Positions 35,630 to 47,925 are shown, counted from the stretch's first letter. The stretch is DNA of 64,000 nucleotides from Tipula vernalis (GCA_958295665.1 OY282559.1:268064057-268128056), one strand, 5' to 3'. Notes: generated by a model from the sequence alone, not told the origin. Numbers and translations: made by a program.

Positions 35630-36295
35630 GTGGCATCGCTGGGGGCATATGGATCACAAAGTGATGGGGGTAAGTTCTGAGTTAACCAAAATGTATATAC
35701 CCTATAATTGAAACAATTTTTTTAAATAGGAATCTTTAACATAAGCGAATTGGGCAAAAAACTCAGTAAAAATGATTTGGAAATCCCAGCATCTAAACAT
35801 TTACCCGGCACGAACACAATTTTACCACCTTTTTTCGTTGGTGACGCGCCATTTACACTAATCCGAAATTTAATGAAACCGTATCCAATGGCATTGGTTT
35901 ATCCAAACCTAAAGAAAAATATAATAAAAGATTATCACAAGCCCATATAGTGATAGAAAATGCGTTTGGCATATTGGTTAGTAGATGGAGAATACTGCTA
36001 ACTACGTTGCATATGCTACCAGGAAATGCAGAAAAGGTTGTGTTGCCTTGCACAATTTCCTTAGAATAAATAAAGAAAGCTCCCAAACATATGTACCAAT
36101 AAATTATGTAGATTGGGAAGATACAGAGCATTCTATGTAAGAAGGTCTTTGGAGGTCCGAAATAAGTCATGCTCTTAGCCCAATAGCACCTTCACGAATT
36201 GTCCATGTTTTAGGAGGGAGAACAGCACTACAAACGAGAGAAAAACTGTGCTATTTTCTGAATAATGAAGGGAGTTTGCATTGGACGAAATAAAT
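35630..36295 (+). pseudogene. PIF/Harbinger transposase A, C-terminal part
   Basis: Family motifs for the DDE_Tnp_4 (Harbinger nuclease) domain are readable: a degenerate YGSQSDGG-type block at 35,645, ELGKKLSKNDLEIPASKHLP, then VGDAPFTLIRNLMKPYP (35,840, the second acidic block), RLSQAHIVIENAFGILVSRW (catalytic Glu region) and a C-terminal tail NYVDWEDTEHSM ending near 36,138. At least two frame changes and the missing N-terminal half make it inactive. Harbinger transposases cut at TWA targets and need a Myb/MADF partner for nuclear import and DNA binding, which fits the convergent MADF remnant directly downstream. Confidence 0.85.
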
Positions 36296-36517
36296 AGTTT
36301 TAATTCAATTTGTTTAATCTTAAAAAATATATTCTATTAAAAATAATTATCACATTTATAAAACTAATTTTATCACATTTTTTACTTTTATGTAAAAAAT
36401 TCAAAAATACATTTCATTAAAATCAGAAATAATATTTATTCATATTTTATTACAGTGGTAAAAAAAAAATAAATAAAAATACAAACAAATAATTTATATT
36501 CCATGGATTTAAATAAC

Positions 36518-37310
36518 TTATTTGTTGTTCCGAAATAATTTATCCTGCCGTAAAGCGACAACAAAACTTAAGATTTGGGAGAATGCGTAGTCCTGATCTC
36601 CATCAGACATGGGTTCCAACATCCCAAGAATTGTGTTCACAAAGTTTTCGTTTTTTTTTTCTTCTACCTCCCGTAGCTTCAAACGTTTCAATGTGTGGCT
36701 CGATTTGGTTTTGTAGTCGAATCGCTTCCGCCGCATATTTCACCGCCTCGCAATCGTCGCCGTATAACCCCTCGCTAGATTTTATTCTTTTTTTTGGTGT
36801 ATCCTCACTTCATTGAATGCTGGAAACTTCAATATCGCTTTCAAATACATCTAAAGACGTATTTTGAAATGAATCGACTTAAATTTCAGTAGGAAAAATA
36901 TTTTTCCTGGTTCTACAGATATAATAATAAATTACACATAATATGTCTAATCATAATATGTTTAATTATACACTTACACTCTCGGCTGGACAAATTCTTT
37001 CAAAAACGTCATATTATCAAAAGAAGGCCAATCTTCTGCAACAACCGCTTGACTGCCCGTTGCTAAATTTCGTATTTTTGCCTCTTTGTTGTATCTTTCC
37101 CGTAATGTCATCCATTTTCGGCGGCATTCCTCCACTGTAAGTACATAATAAAAATTGAAATATTTTTCGGATTCCCTACTACCTATTTGACCAGTAATTT
37201 CTGCCACCTCATCCCATGCCTTATTCTTTGCATTGCTGTCCTTGTATTGTTGATTTTTTTTATCATTATACAAGGGTGGTTCCGTACTGCTTCAATGAGC
37301 GCATCATAAA
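36518..37310 (-). pseudogene. MADF-BESS partner gene of Harbinger A
   Basis: The minus-strand start MEHFYDALIEAVR (37,310) shifts frame after about 14 residues. Then a MADF domain is clear: YKDSNAKNKAWDEVAEITGQ, a 48-bp GT..AG intron (37,182-37,135), and VEECRRKWMTLRERYNKEA, WPSFDNMTFLKEFV. A second donor near 36,975 and an acceptor near 36,920 lead to a C-terminal exon with FVNTILGMLEPMSDGDQDYA, resembling a BESS interaction motif, ending at 36,518. The frameshift in exon 1 and stops near 36,880 show decay. In animal Harbinger elements this second protein accompanies the transposase. The convergent layout supports that pairing. Confidence 0.8.
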
Positions 37311-37599
37311 AATGTTCCATCCTGAAAAACGAAATATTCGTAAGTTAATATAGTTTAATAAATATGTTACAACATTTTTACATTTCTTACCTGTAAGAAA
37401 AAATTTGAATATTGCAACCAACACTAAACCCAAATTAATAATATGCCACAATTAAATCTAGCAATTAAAATTAAAATGACTAAATTGTGCAATAAAAAAA
37501 TGTTTACCTAATTCATCAACAATTTGTTTGGATTTGACGTTTATTTCTTAAGTTTGGACGCAAAATCGCGGGTTCCTAATTTTTCTTAAGTGACAGTTC

Positions 37600-37625
37600 A
37601 AATTTAACGAAGCTTCGTTAAATTT
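37600..37625. repeat. 26-bp perfect palindrome
   Basis: AAATTTAACGAAG is followed directly by its complement CTTCGTTAAATTT with no loop. It lies between the two Harbinger modules and could be a fused pair of element ends. The surrounding 37,311-38,126 otherwise holds no recognisable gene. Confidence 0.5.
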
Positions 37626-38126
37626 CTTAATTGACGTTAATTTTTCACTGGGCAAGAATACAGATATGATATCTATTGCATTTTTAAGTTTTATTAATTC
37701 TTAATTTTTAAGTTCATAATTTTTCACTGGTCACCACTTAAGTTTGTCAATTTTTTTCTTTACACGATTTGTTTTTCGAATTCATATAAAAATTTATGTT
37801 ACACATACACGACCGTTACAGAATTCGCATCAATATTCTTTTGTTTCTTTTGAATCATACCAAAGCAACCTGGATTATACAATGCCTTAAGGGCTAATTC
37901 AACAACACAACTTTTTTAAGGACAATTTGACAGATCGGCTAGCGAATCTTTAACAATTATCAATTGTTTTGAATTTTATTTCAGAAATTTAAACCATATT
38001 TTCCCTTGTTCTCGAAAATAAAATTAAATTTGAATTTTGACGAAATTGTAAAATTAAACTTGAATTTTGGTTTAACATTACATATATTATTTGACAATTC
38101 CAAATAAATTGTGTATAGGTTAAAAT

Positions 38127-39250
38127 ATGAATAGTGAGTTTAAGGAATTAAAACAACGCTATATCTTGCTAGGGGGACTAAATTGTTTGACCAAGCTAAA
38201 TAAAAAAGAACCTAACAAAAGATCTTGTACGGTTCGGCAAATTAATCGAACCAGGAACCGTAATGGATATTTCAAGGTGCAGAAATATTATATTGTCTGA
38301 ATTCGAACATATCTTACAAACTCATTTTGTTTTTAGATAGCATTTCTTGAAATAAAAATTAACGATGAAAACCAGTTATTTATACTTACCCGAATGAGCC
38401 CAAAACTATTCGATATGCTTTTAGGTTTATTGCAAAACCAAATGGCTAAAAACTCCAGGAATTTATTAAGCAATGAATTTGCTATACGCCTTGCGTTAAC
38501 TTTGTTGTAAGTTTCGGTTGTTGGACAATTTTGAGATGAGGTAAAATAAATTCTTTATTTACAGATACCTCTTACAAGGAAGCTCCTTTCAACTACTATC
38601 GTGGAGTTTTAAAGTTGGGAAAGAGACTGCTAGACTTATAATTTACGAGACCTGCGACACCTTCTGGAGAGTTCTGGGGCCCCAGATAATGACGTTCTGG
38701 GGCCCTAGTATGTGACGGAGCCTAATACAAGTGACGCAAAGCAAAATGCACACGATTTTATTGAAATGTGGGATCAGCCGAATTGCATAGGTGCCATTGA
38801 TGGCAAACACTTCACGCAATTTTACAGCATCGTACTGATGGCAGCATACGTTGCAAGATATGTTTTTACCCATGTTGATGTTGCATATGGGTCGCAGAGT
38901 GACGGGGGTAATGTTGTTTTTTATCAATCATTTACATGGGCTGCGGTCGAATTCTCGAGTAAATCTGCTGAATACGGTAAGAGTTCGACCGCAGCCTTAG
39001 TTCTTGATTATATCCATTTTTTAGGAAGATTTAACATAAGTAGCTTTGGAAAGAGATTGTGTGTTGATAACCTTGAGCTTCCAGCGCTATCACCTCTACC
39101 AGTTGTGCCTGGCTCTTGTTATTGTACATTATTTTCTAGGGGATGCGGCATTTACTTTAACAAAAAATCTAATGAAACCGTATCCTGGTGTAGGCCTTAT
39201 AAAATGCAAAGAAATTTTTAATAAAATATTATCTCGTGCCAGGCGAAAGA
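38127..39250 (+). pseudogene. PIF/Harbinger transposase B
   Basis: This copy retains more than copy A. The N-terminal region (about 38,127-38,500, with SPKLFDMLLGLLQNQMAKNS) is followed by a GT..AG intron (about 38,506-38,559) and then YLLQGSSFQLLSW and ETCDTFW. The DDE core starts with WDQPNCIGAIDGKHF (first catalytic Asp, about 38,790) and VAYGSQSDGGNVVF (38,885). A 58-bp hairpin insertion breaks the next block. LELPALSPLPVVPG and GDAAFTLTKNLMKPYPG follow in different frames, ending with LSRARRK. The third acidic block is lost. There are several stops and frame changes. It is similar to, but not a recent duplicate of, copy A. Confidence 0.83.
38939..38996. repeat. 58-bp hairpin insertion inside transposase B
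   Basis: GGCTGCGGTCGAATTCTC at the left pairs with GAGTTCGACCGCAGCC at the right, with one mismatch and a loop of about 25 bases. It separates the conserved SDGG block from the following segment, so it is an insertion and not part of the gene. It is too short to be a complete MITE of a known type. Confidence 0.6.
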
Positions 39251-39692
39251 TTATCTCGTGCCAGGATTAATAATTTTAATTCAAATATTTTTTTTTATTA
39301 ATATAAAAATAGCGGTTCATTTATGTAGTATGTATGTATGTATATACAATATAATTCATTCATTCAATAAGAAGTCTGATTATGTGTTATTAATTCATAT
39401 GTGTATTGCAATATCACAAAATGTTCAATTAGGTATTCCAGTATCACAAAATAAGTAAACAAAGCTTAATGCTAAGGGTACATTCAGCTCAAGTAATGTG
39501 AAATATTGTATATTTAAGAATATCTCAATTAGATGTCTTGTTGACTAATTTAAATTCAACTCATAAACTGTACGTAATTCAATATAAGGTTCAGTCTTAT
39601 TAGAAATGTTTTTACAAATTATATAAAGATGAATAAACTAGAACTAAGGACTCGTCAAAATGACGGATTATATGTAAATATATTGGGTTAAA

Positions 39693-39803
39693 TTTTTTAT
39701 TATTATCATGTAAGTATTGTTTTGAAAATTTATGATGACCTTTAATATCACAAGAAAATATTTATATTAAAGGTCATGACAAATTTCCAAAATACTTACA
39801 TAA
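39693..39803. repeat. ~110-bp imperfect palindrome
   Basis: ATTATTATCATGTAAGTATT and GACCTTTAATAT on the left pair with ATATTAAAGGTC and AATACTTACATAATAAT on the right around an AT-rich loop. It lies between transposase B and its MADF partner. It may be a short foldback insertion. Confidence 0.65.
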
Positions 39804-39833
39804 TAATCATCCCTATTACGACTGTCGAGTCGA

Positions 39834-40460
39834 TCAATAATCGACACGACTCTGTGTTGCATTTTCGTTTTTTATATTGTTAATACCAAACGAAACAGCG
39901 AAAACGCAATACAGAGCCGCTACGTCGTCCTTCACGTGCTCGGGCAAATCTTGGTATAAGAGTATTATAGTTTTACAAAATTGCTCGTCAACGTCAATGT
40001 TCGAGCTTTCATTTAGCTTAGCTGCCTTGTGTCTCTCCTTAAAATCCGCCAAAATTGCAATTAAAGTTACAATAGTATCACCATAATGATCTGGTTTTTG
40101 GCATTTGCTGAAGGGGCGACTCTAAAACTGGGTCTGTTGCAATATCCTCTGCATATTCATTTTGATTTTCAAAATGATTTGATTTCGTTCCAAAAATGAA
40201 TGGGTCTTTTATAAAAAAATCATTTCAAAACTGCATACATCCAATATACGGCCACTTGCCCTCTAATGAATTACCGCTACCACTTGGTAAATCCTTATTT
40301 TTAATTTCTTTATTAACATGGCGCCCTAATACAATCGTTCTATTTAATTTATTTAAAACTTATCAGTGCCAATCGCCATGCGATTTTGCTTTTTTCAGCG
40401 AGTTTGCCGTGACCAATCACTACTATGGAATCTTGAACAAGATTGCCGTGTACGAGTAAT
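39834..40460 (-). pseudogene. MADF-BESS partner gene of Harbinger B
   Basis: On the minus strand, reading from 40,460, come IVVIGHGKLAEKS, a frame change, then KEIKNKDLPSGSG with KWPYIGCMQF, the expected end of a MADF domain. A stop and an acidic linker (FENQNEYAEDIATD) follow, and then a C-terminal segment, DEQFCKTIILLYQDLPEHVK, resembling a BESS motif, ends at 39,834. It is shifted in several places and not functional. It converges on transposase B exactly as the A pair does. Confidence 0.7.
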
Positions 40461-40499
40461 GGTAAATTTTATTGCGTATTTAGTAGGTTTAGGTAATTA

Positions 40500-40735
40500 A
40501 CTTCACAGAACTGTACTTTGCTCATGCTCAATTAATGTTAGTAAGGTTCGCCCTCCAAATCCAAAATAGTATAACTTATTGAGGTTTAGAACCAAAAATT
40601 TAACTAAGTTTAAAAACTGAGCGAGCAGCCGCATTTATGCAAAGTTCTCAGCCTCATTGAAATGGCGTGAAATGATTCAATAGATATTTATAAATAAATG
40701 TTTTCACATAAATCTTTTGCAAGTTAAGACAATTT
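40500..40735 (-). repeat. right long inverted repeat around the Harbinger pair
   Basis: This is the reverse complement of the blocks at 35,305-35,530: read on the minus strand it gives TATCTATTGAATCATTTCA, GAACCTTACTAACATTAAT and GAGCAAAGTACAG in that order. It contains about 20 extra bases compared with the left copy. Confidence 0.55.
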
Positions 40736-42929
40736 TTTAAATCAAAACTTTATAAATTCTTAATTATTATTTCTGAAATATTTTCATAAGTGTTTGAATT
40801 TCAATATAATGTCATTTAAGTAAATTGTTTTCATTTTCTCTGTAATAATTGATTTATTTTAAAATTTAAATAAAATTCGTAACAACAGCATTGTGGTTAA
40901 ATTGAAATAAATCTCACTACAAATCGTTTGGTCATTATGTTGAAATACATTACATAGATGACAGTAAAAATTTGGTAAAATCTTACCAAAAATGACCACC
41001 CGGTGAAATTTCATGTTCAAATATTGTAGGAAAAGTAAAACCAATTCAAAAAATATTAAGAAAGTGTAATAAATTTTAGTAAATTTTAGTCAACATTTTA
41101 TACATCTGACGTACAACAGTAAAACTAAAGATAAATTTAGCAAGTATTATTTTAATTCATCAGAGCCATTTCTGCAATTAATATATGTATATTAATTACC
41201 ATCCCTCTTGTATATTTTTGTTAAAGATGTGTAGAAAACTTTTAAATAAACGTTTTTAATTATTTTTGCTTTTATCATTGAAAATGTTAAAGCTAAAAAC
41301 ATCATTTTTACTATGGTTTTCTATGGAGATCAGTAAAAAGTTAAACCACTAAAAAAGCTTCATAAAAATATGTCATGATGATTATGGCTCTATACTCTAG
41401 AAGGCTGTGATCTTATCCTGCCTATCTAAAGGTAGGATCACAGCGCCTCGTTCAATGCTGCATAGTTCTTCTTACTGCAAAGATAGTTTATGCTAAGATA
41501 CGAAATGCTACTTTGTAATCTTTAGTACTCTGACGGTCTGCTCCCAATAGTTGAAACTACAACTTTGCAAGCAATTGAATCTACAATTTTTAAATAATCC
41601 CATTAACTTACGGAACAAAACAAATTTAAACGTTTGACAGGTCGTCACACAATTAAAAGCTTCCTCATTACGTTTCGAATTATTCAAAATTTAAAAAAGG
41701 TTCTTCGAAAAATTATAAAAATGTGGAAACCTCTTATAGTCAGTTATGCACCATAACAACCATAACTCTCATAGTGCAATTTAAAAATCATTTTGCGAAA
41801 TTATTGCAACTCGATTTCGTGCAAAGCATCCTTTCTGCCTTATTTTAAACAAAAAATAATAGTCGAAAGCACCACTTTCGACACAATCGTAAAAAAAAAC
41901 TTTCTTTTTGATTATTTTAAATTCCATCTCCAAACGTATTAATTATTATTATCGGTGTATATCGGATGATTTCGGGAAACCTAAAATATTTTGAAATAGT
42001 TGGAACGCATTTTCCATGATCACTAACCATATACCACACTTCAAACATTTTAGAGCCCCGAAGTCTTTTGTATCAAAAAATGTCGACAACGAAAAATATC
42101 GTTATCAGGTTGTTCAAACAAAAAAGCGCGCTATTGCTTAAGTATAACTTTGCTACACTAGTACATAAAATCCTAGGAAATTTAATTAAAATTCTTAGTG
42201 TAAGTTTGAATTTACAGCAACCTCCAACTAGCAAAACAATATACTATTTAGATTATGGCAACATAGACTATTCAATAAAATCTTGAATTAATGTAACAAT
42301 TAAGTGAACTCTGTATTCAAATGACGTACGCAGGAAAGCGTAATTTTAATTACGTATAATACGCTAATCAAAAAAATAATCAATTAATGAATGGTAGGTA
42401 AAATCCTTTAATTAATTCACAATATTCATTCATTTTTATTTTGTGCTTTATCGAAATCCAATCATAATTTCATTAATAAACGAAACATTATTTTTATTCG
42501 TTTAGTATGGGTGCCACTTGATTATGAAAACTCGTAATCGAAAATTCCAATCACAACATTGTAATAAAAATAAATTTCAAATCCTAGAATATCGTATGAC
42601 TTGCATTTATGATTTATGTTCAACATTTTTTTTTATTTTTTTTTTGTTGATGGTTATTCTTTACACTTATCGTAAAGTGATTAATTGTACTATTGTACTT
42701 ATAAAATAGTCTTTTGTATTTTTATGCCTATCTCAAACCGGGTACTACAGCTATTTGAAATGCGTGTTGAAATGTAAAACCAAAAATATGTTTGTGATTA
42801 GGTCAGGGACTTTATTTTGTGTTTTATGTAATTGTATTAAGAAGGTTCTGATAATAAATTATGGATAGAATACAATAAGGTATAAAGCGATCTAGTTGTT
42901 TATGAATATATACCAGTTGTAAGACATAA
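40736..42929. other. AT-rich interval, no gene recognised
   Basis: Only chance frames are present. A short stem, CTGTGATCTTATCCTGCC with GGTAGGATCACAG, lies at about 41,406-41,444. TTTTAGTAAATTTTAG motifs near 41,070 recall the iterated motifs at 8.0 kb. Confidence 0.4.
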
Positions 42930-43345
42930 ATCACTTACACCTTAGAATATTGGGCCATATTTAACAGGGGAAGTGAAAATGGGGTAAACCGGATCGACAT
43001 GCTAAGAAGTAGACTTGCTAAAATAAAAAAACCTGATATTATGATAAGCCGCAAAGTCGTCATTCATATTGCCAAATTAATTTTTGTTGGCTTTATCTGT
43101 AGGCACCTTTAATTAAATTTAGCCTGATTAATTCAGGTTAAAAGGTTCAGCTGGTTGTTTTTTATCAAATCTCGATGTCGGCTTGGTTCGAAATCTGTTC
43201 AATATTTAGAAAACCTAACATTAAAACAAGGTTTATTGTTGTTTTGTAAGATAATTTTTGAATTCCCTGAAAATGACCCAGCTCTTTCAAATTTGGTTAT
43301 AAATAGTATATGTATGTATTTTAATTCACGAATAAATGACAGCTA
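42930..43345 (+). pseudogene. possible LINE C-terminal fragment
   Basis: A segment reading LEYWAIFNRGSENGVNRIDM resembles the region after the RT thumb of CR1/Jockey-group LINEs (consensus 'LEYgs..W.P...'). A frame of 63 residues follows (43,155-43,346). The order relative to the endonuclease-RT piece downstream shows that it is a separate insertion. The call is weak. Confidence 0.25.
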
Positions 43346-43559
43346 AGCAAACGATCATGTAAATTTCATTCGATTTAATAGTGTACTACAAGAAAAAACT
43401 AATGTATGAGAGACAAGATCGAACACTATGCATAATAACACGAATCCCAGAGATTCGCAAACATAGAAAACTTGTAGGATGAAAAGATGCCTCAAAAATA
43501 CATAAACTTTAACGAATAGCATCCCCCGCTTAACCGTGGAATGCTAAGTACTAGGACAA

Positions 43560-44860
43560 TGTCCAAAAACCCATTTGTAGAACTACCACAAACAAGTGCA
43601 ATATTAGGCCGAAAAACGTACTCACTGATTGTATAATAGCGGCAAACAGTAAGTAACAAGAAAAACAGCCAAGCCCACTTCTTGAAACAATTCTAAAGAA
43701 GATGCTTTAGGTTTAAGGCTACTAAAATAAAAAAGAAGTTTGGACGTTTTGAATAAGCGGCTAAACAAAAATCATTTTCATGATGTAATAATCCATGAAG
43801 GTCAACAACACATTTCACAGTTAAAAATTTTCATAATTGACTACTGCCACGCCATCCACCCAGTAGAAAATGCTAGAGGAGGCTCAACCAACATATTTTC
43901 CGGCAGATACAAATAAGATACCAGATTTGATAGATTTTTTTCTAACAAAAGAGGTGTCTGAAAACTACGTACTATGTACTTGAAAACAGTGAAGGAATTT
44001 GGTCTGATCATATGCCTGTTGATGAGGTTAACAAATAATAAAACAAACTGAAATCTCTTCCGGAACCTACATAGCCAAAAATAGTCCTGAATTACAAACA
44101 CCATTTCAAACTCCAGAACAACTTGATGACCAATTAGAAAAAAACGGAAAGCGCGAAAAATCTGGCCGATGCACCGAATTTGAATACTACCGAGCAAATC
44201 ACGACTTAATTATTTAAGCAAACAAATTGAAATTTCTTATCAAAGAAATCAAGAATAAATCGTTTAGCGAATACCTAGCGGGCCTTTCTGACAACAAGGA
44301 CACTAATTGTTAATTTTGGAAAGCACTTAAAGGGCTTAAATTGCCTAAAGTACAAATAGTTCCTATCAAGAATGGCATTTTAACTTGGGGTGGAAGTGTC
44401 AATGGAAAGATTGCATTGTTTGCAGACCATTTCAAAACACATTTGAACCTCCTCTAAGGTTAAAAATCTGTAGAAAATATAGTTCCTGTAAATAAACTTA
44501 AGCTCAAAAATTCTCCTGGTTGCGATCTAATCACTGGACAAATAGTTAAAGCACTAGCAGAGTAAGGTCTACGAAAAATTCTGCGAGTAATCAACGCAGC
44601 GTTCAGACTAAAATACATTCCATATAAGCCGCTAAATAAGAAACCATCATACAGGCCGATTTCCCTACTTCCCGCAATTTCAAAATTATTTCAAAAGCTC
44701 AATATAGTTACTACTCAAGAGGTTTAAATCAGTAATAGAAGTAAGAAAACTCATTCCTTCTCATCAATTTGAATTTTTAGACTCTACAGTAGATCAAGTG
44801 CAAGGCATCACAGATTTAATTGAAGATTCTTTTTATTCAGGTACATCAATCAAAAAAAAA
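43560..44860 (+). pseudogene. Jockey-type LINE fragment, endonuclease end to RT fingers
   Basis: An endonuclease C-terminal piece, TYFPADTNKIPDLIDFFLTK (about 43,890), is followed by linker remnants. The RT N-terminal part comes next: LKNSPGCDLITGQIVKALAE (44,500), LRVINAAFRLKYIP and SYRPISLLPAISKLFQKL (44,650). It breaks off before the palm, near a run of A at 44,850-44,866. Stops and frame changes are frequent. The motifs place it in the Jockey group, similar in kind to the element at 57.3-59.1 kb but much older. Confidence 0.75.
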
Positions 44861-45229
44861 AAAAAAAATGAATTCTTAATTAAATTCGTTTAATGAAAAT
44901 GCTCGATTTGTCAAGCTCACTCGCCCAAAAGTTTCGATTTTTGAGGGATGAAGCACATGCTTTAGCGAGTCATTCTCTAATAAACGACGCTATAATTGTA
45001 TTAATGCCTTTGAAAAATTGTGTAACTGATACGACCAGAAATGATAGATTGTTGTTTCGTTTATCCATACGTATTTTGACCTGTCGAAAGTTATCGAAGC
45101 GACATCTTAAAGTATAGCACGCCTTTACGATACAAGTGATGAAGGCACTGGGTAAGAATGAAAAAGGTCGAGGTTGATTTTTATCGCGCTACGGTCTGAA
45201 ACCAAACCAAAGTATAAACGGTCCTACAT

Positions 45230-47220
45230 CTGGATAACAGTCAACCAACTACCAATGAAAATGCAACTTGTGGCCATTCTAGTTCAGTAACAAATGGTAT
45301 TTTACCGACCGCACAAATATTATTAGAGAGTCAACAAGGAGAATGGAAAATATGCAAAACTTTATTGGACTCCGGATCGCAAACATCTTTCATAACCGAG
45401 GAGTGTTTTCAGCGTATTGGCCTAAAAAAATGACTGAATAGTTTAATTAAGCGTAACATGGATAACGAATCGGAAGTGCAAAAACTTATATTGGCCGAGC
45501 CAAATTTTTACAAAGATGAGAAGATTGAAGAATTACTCGAAAGTGACATATTCTTCGATATAATTTACGATGAGAAACGGAGAATTATTAAAATCAATCT
45601 TGACGCTATTACATGAATGTTAATTAATTAGAAATTACAAAATCCTCAAAATACAAGGCTTGGCTGAACAATAGGTGGAATACCAATTCAACTCGAATAA
45701 GATACGAAAGAGGTTCCAATTAATTTGCATCTTGATTTAGGCGCATTACTCAAACGGTTTTGGGAGACTGATGAGATTAACAAGGTTGCTCTCTCAACAC
45801 TATAAGCGTACAGTCCAACGATGTGATGATGGCAAGTAAATGATTAGTTTGCCATTTAAAAAGGATGTACCAGAATTCCATGATCAATATGTTAAATAAC
45901 CTACAATTATATGGAAATTGTCCAGACCGCAAAATTGAATGAATATTATTTAACCCGCACCGCATTCTAAGAGAAAAAGCACGACTACCAAGATGAGGGT
46001 TCACGGGTCAGCGAAAAATCCAAACGGGATTTCACTAAATAATGAGTTGGCAGTGGGTCATACAGTGCTGCAAAGTTTGGTGGAGATAATTCTTAGCTTT
46101 CGGAAACATAAAATAATACTCACGGCATATACATATGTATAGAAAAAATGTTTTACCAAATCTGGGTGAATCCAATTAATAGAGCGTATATCGAAAAATT
46201 ATTTGAGAGAAAAATCCCTTGGATAACCTTAAAATAGACCAGCTAAGCACCGTAACGTTTGGAACGGCTTATATTATGACTTTTATCTGATGATCTAATA
46301 TCTGGAGCTGACAGCATGGAACAGCAGTCACAATTTATCACGAGCGAAATATTCCAGAAGAGGAACTTTGCGTTAGGATTAAAATTTTGCTTCAACACAA
46401 TTGTTACGGAATACTAGCCAAACGAAACTTGTTGTCTGAATCGTCCAAAATTTTTGATCCTATTGGATCGTTGTCACCAGCTTTAATCGAATTAAAAATT
46501 TTGTTTCAAAATCTATAGATTCAAGAAGTAGAAGTGACATGTTACAGATCAGAGCAAGTATGTTAGATGGCTCTATATTCACGTTAAAGAAGTTGAACTT
46601 GCAGACGCTCGTGAAAATTGTTATACTATAGTAATCTATAGTAGAGTGAAGGCAGAAACGAGTTTCAAGTTGAACATTATAAGTGCCACGACGAAAGTAG
46701 CGCCAAAATCAATAAATATCACACGTCTCAAGCTTTGAGCTGCTTCTTACTCACAAAACTGATGATATCATTATTAGAACCATTAGGCAGTAATAACACA
46801 AACTATAGTCCCAAATTGGATTTCATCATGTCCAAGAAGATGGCAAACCCACGTAGCCTATAGAGTGGATTACCAGAGTGGCCTACATACTAATTGAAGT
46901 CAGTAGAATCATGTGAAATCAACACACAATCCAGCGCGTTACGGATCTAGTTTCCTTCAAATTATGGTGGTTTGGTCCAAAATGGTTGAAGCAATCGGAA
47001 GGTGATTGGCTTTGCCAAAATGCGTTGCACCATGAATTAACTGACGAAGCATCGAAGGAGGGCAAGAAGAAGAACAATGTTTTAATGTTAAACGTAGCTA
47101 TAATTATATTTGATAGACCGCTTCCAGATCATCGGTTATTAGAACGTTGCTCCAAGTTTTCAAATGTGTGTTGGCTCGAATTTTTAAATAGTTTAAAAAG
47201 ATGTAATTTCTAATATGCTA
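45230..47220 (+). pseudogene. BEL/Pao retrotransposon wreck: protease, RT, RNase H
   Basis: The protease is readable as ILPTAQILLES with CKTLLDSGSQTSFITEECF (45,300-45,420), the BEL/Pao version of the aspartic protease motif. The RT entry, LGALLKRFWETDEIN, appears near 45,740. The YVDD region cannot be found. RNase H-side motifs appear as ATTKVAPKSINITRLKL (46,690), and the NPA..G..LWWFGPKWL block near 46,935-46,990 precedes integrase. Very many stops, frame changes and deletions show great age. The 44,861-45,229 gap upstream holds no recognised gene. Confidence 0.8.
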
Positions 47221-47330
47221 CCGGTGATTAGACCTTTTTAAATGTGTTTTTATTAACACTAGACGTATAATAGTATTTACGAACAGTAATTCAACGAACC
47301 GACTACTAGACAGAATTCTATTTATTTAAT

Positions 47331-47622
47331 TATATGATTTTAATATGTTCCGAAGATTGTAAGAGAATTCAATCCAGTTTGGAACTGATGAGCTTATGAT
47401 TATGAAAAAATCAATATTCTCATCAGGTCGCAGCGACTGGACTGATTATACCACAATTTACATTCTATATATACAGAATGTGCTGTGCGTTAAGTACTAG
47501 CGAATCATACTAATACAGATGAACTCTCCTATAATTTTTTCTTATTCACAATATTCACACAGCTCTATTTCTGTGTACGCTAATTTTTACTTTATTAATT
47601 TTTTGTTGAATGTTAATTAATT
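47331..47622 (+). repeat. left half of a ~290-bp inverted pair, LTR-like
   Basis: This half matches 47,635-47,925 in reverse complement with scattered mismatches. TGTTCCGAAGATTGTAAGAG at 47,346 could be an LTR start (TG...). It lies directly downstream of the BEL/Pao wreck, so it may be that element's LTR. It is non-coding. Confidence 0.7.
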
Positions 47623-47634
47623 AGAAATTACATG

Positions 47635-47925
47635 AATTAATTAACATTCAACAAAAAATTAATAAAGTACAAATTAGCGTACACAGAAATAGATCTGTGT
47701 GAATATTGTGAAGAAGAAAAATTGTAAGAGAATTCATCTGTATTAGTAGGATTCGCTAGTACTTAACGCACAGCACATTCTGTATATATAGAATGTTAAT
47801 TGTGGTATAATCAGTCCAGTCGCCGCGGCCTGATGAGAAGATTGATTTTTTCATAATCATAAGCTCTTCAGTTCGAAACTGGATTGAATTCTCTTACAAT
47901 CTTCGGAACATATTAAAATCATATA
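47635..47925 (-). repeat. right half of the inverted LTR-like pair
   Basis: This is the reverse complement of 47,331-47,622, joined tail to tail through a 12-bp centre (AGAAATTACATG). Substitutions (for example CGCAGCGACTGG against CCAGTCGCCGCGG) show that the halves have diverged and are not a simple assembly mirror. Confidence 0.7.

Noticed and set aside
40196..40459. 87-residue plus-strand frame
   Set aside because: It is a shadow of the MADF-BESS remnant on the minus strand.
47331..47925. Assembly mirror artefact
   Set aside because: The two halves differ at multiple positions, so they are not a simple duplication of the same read.
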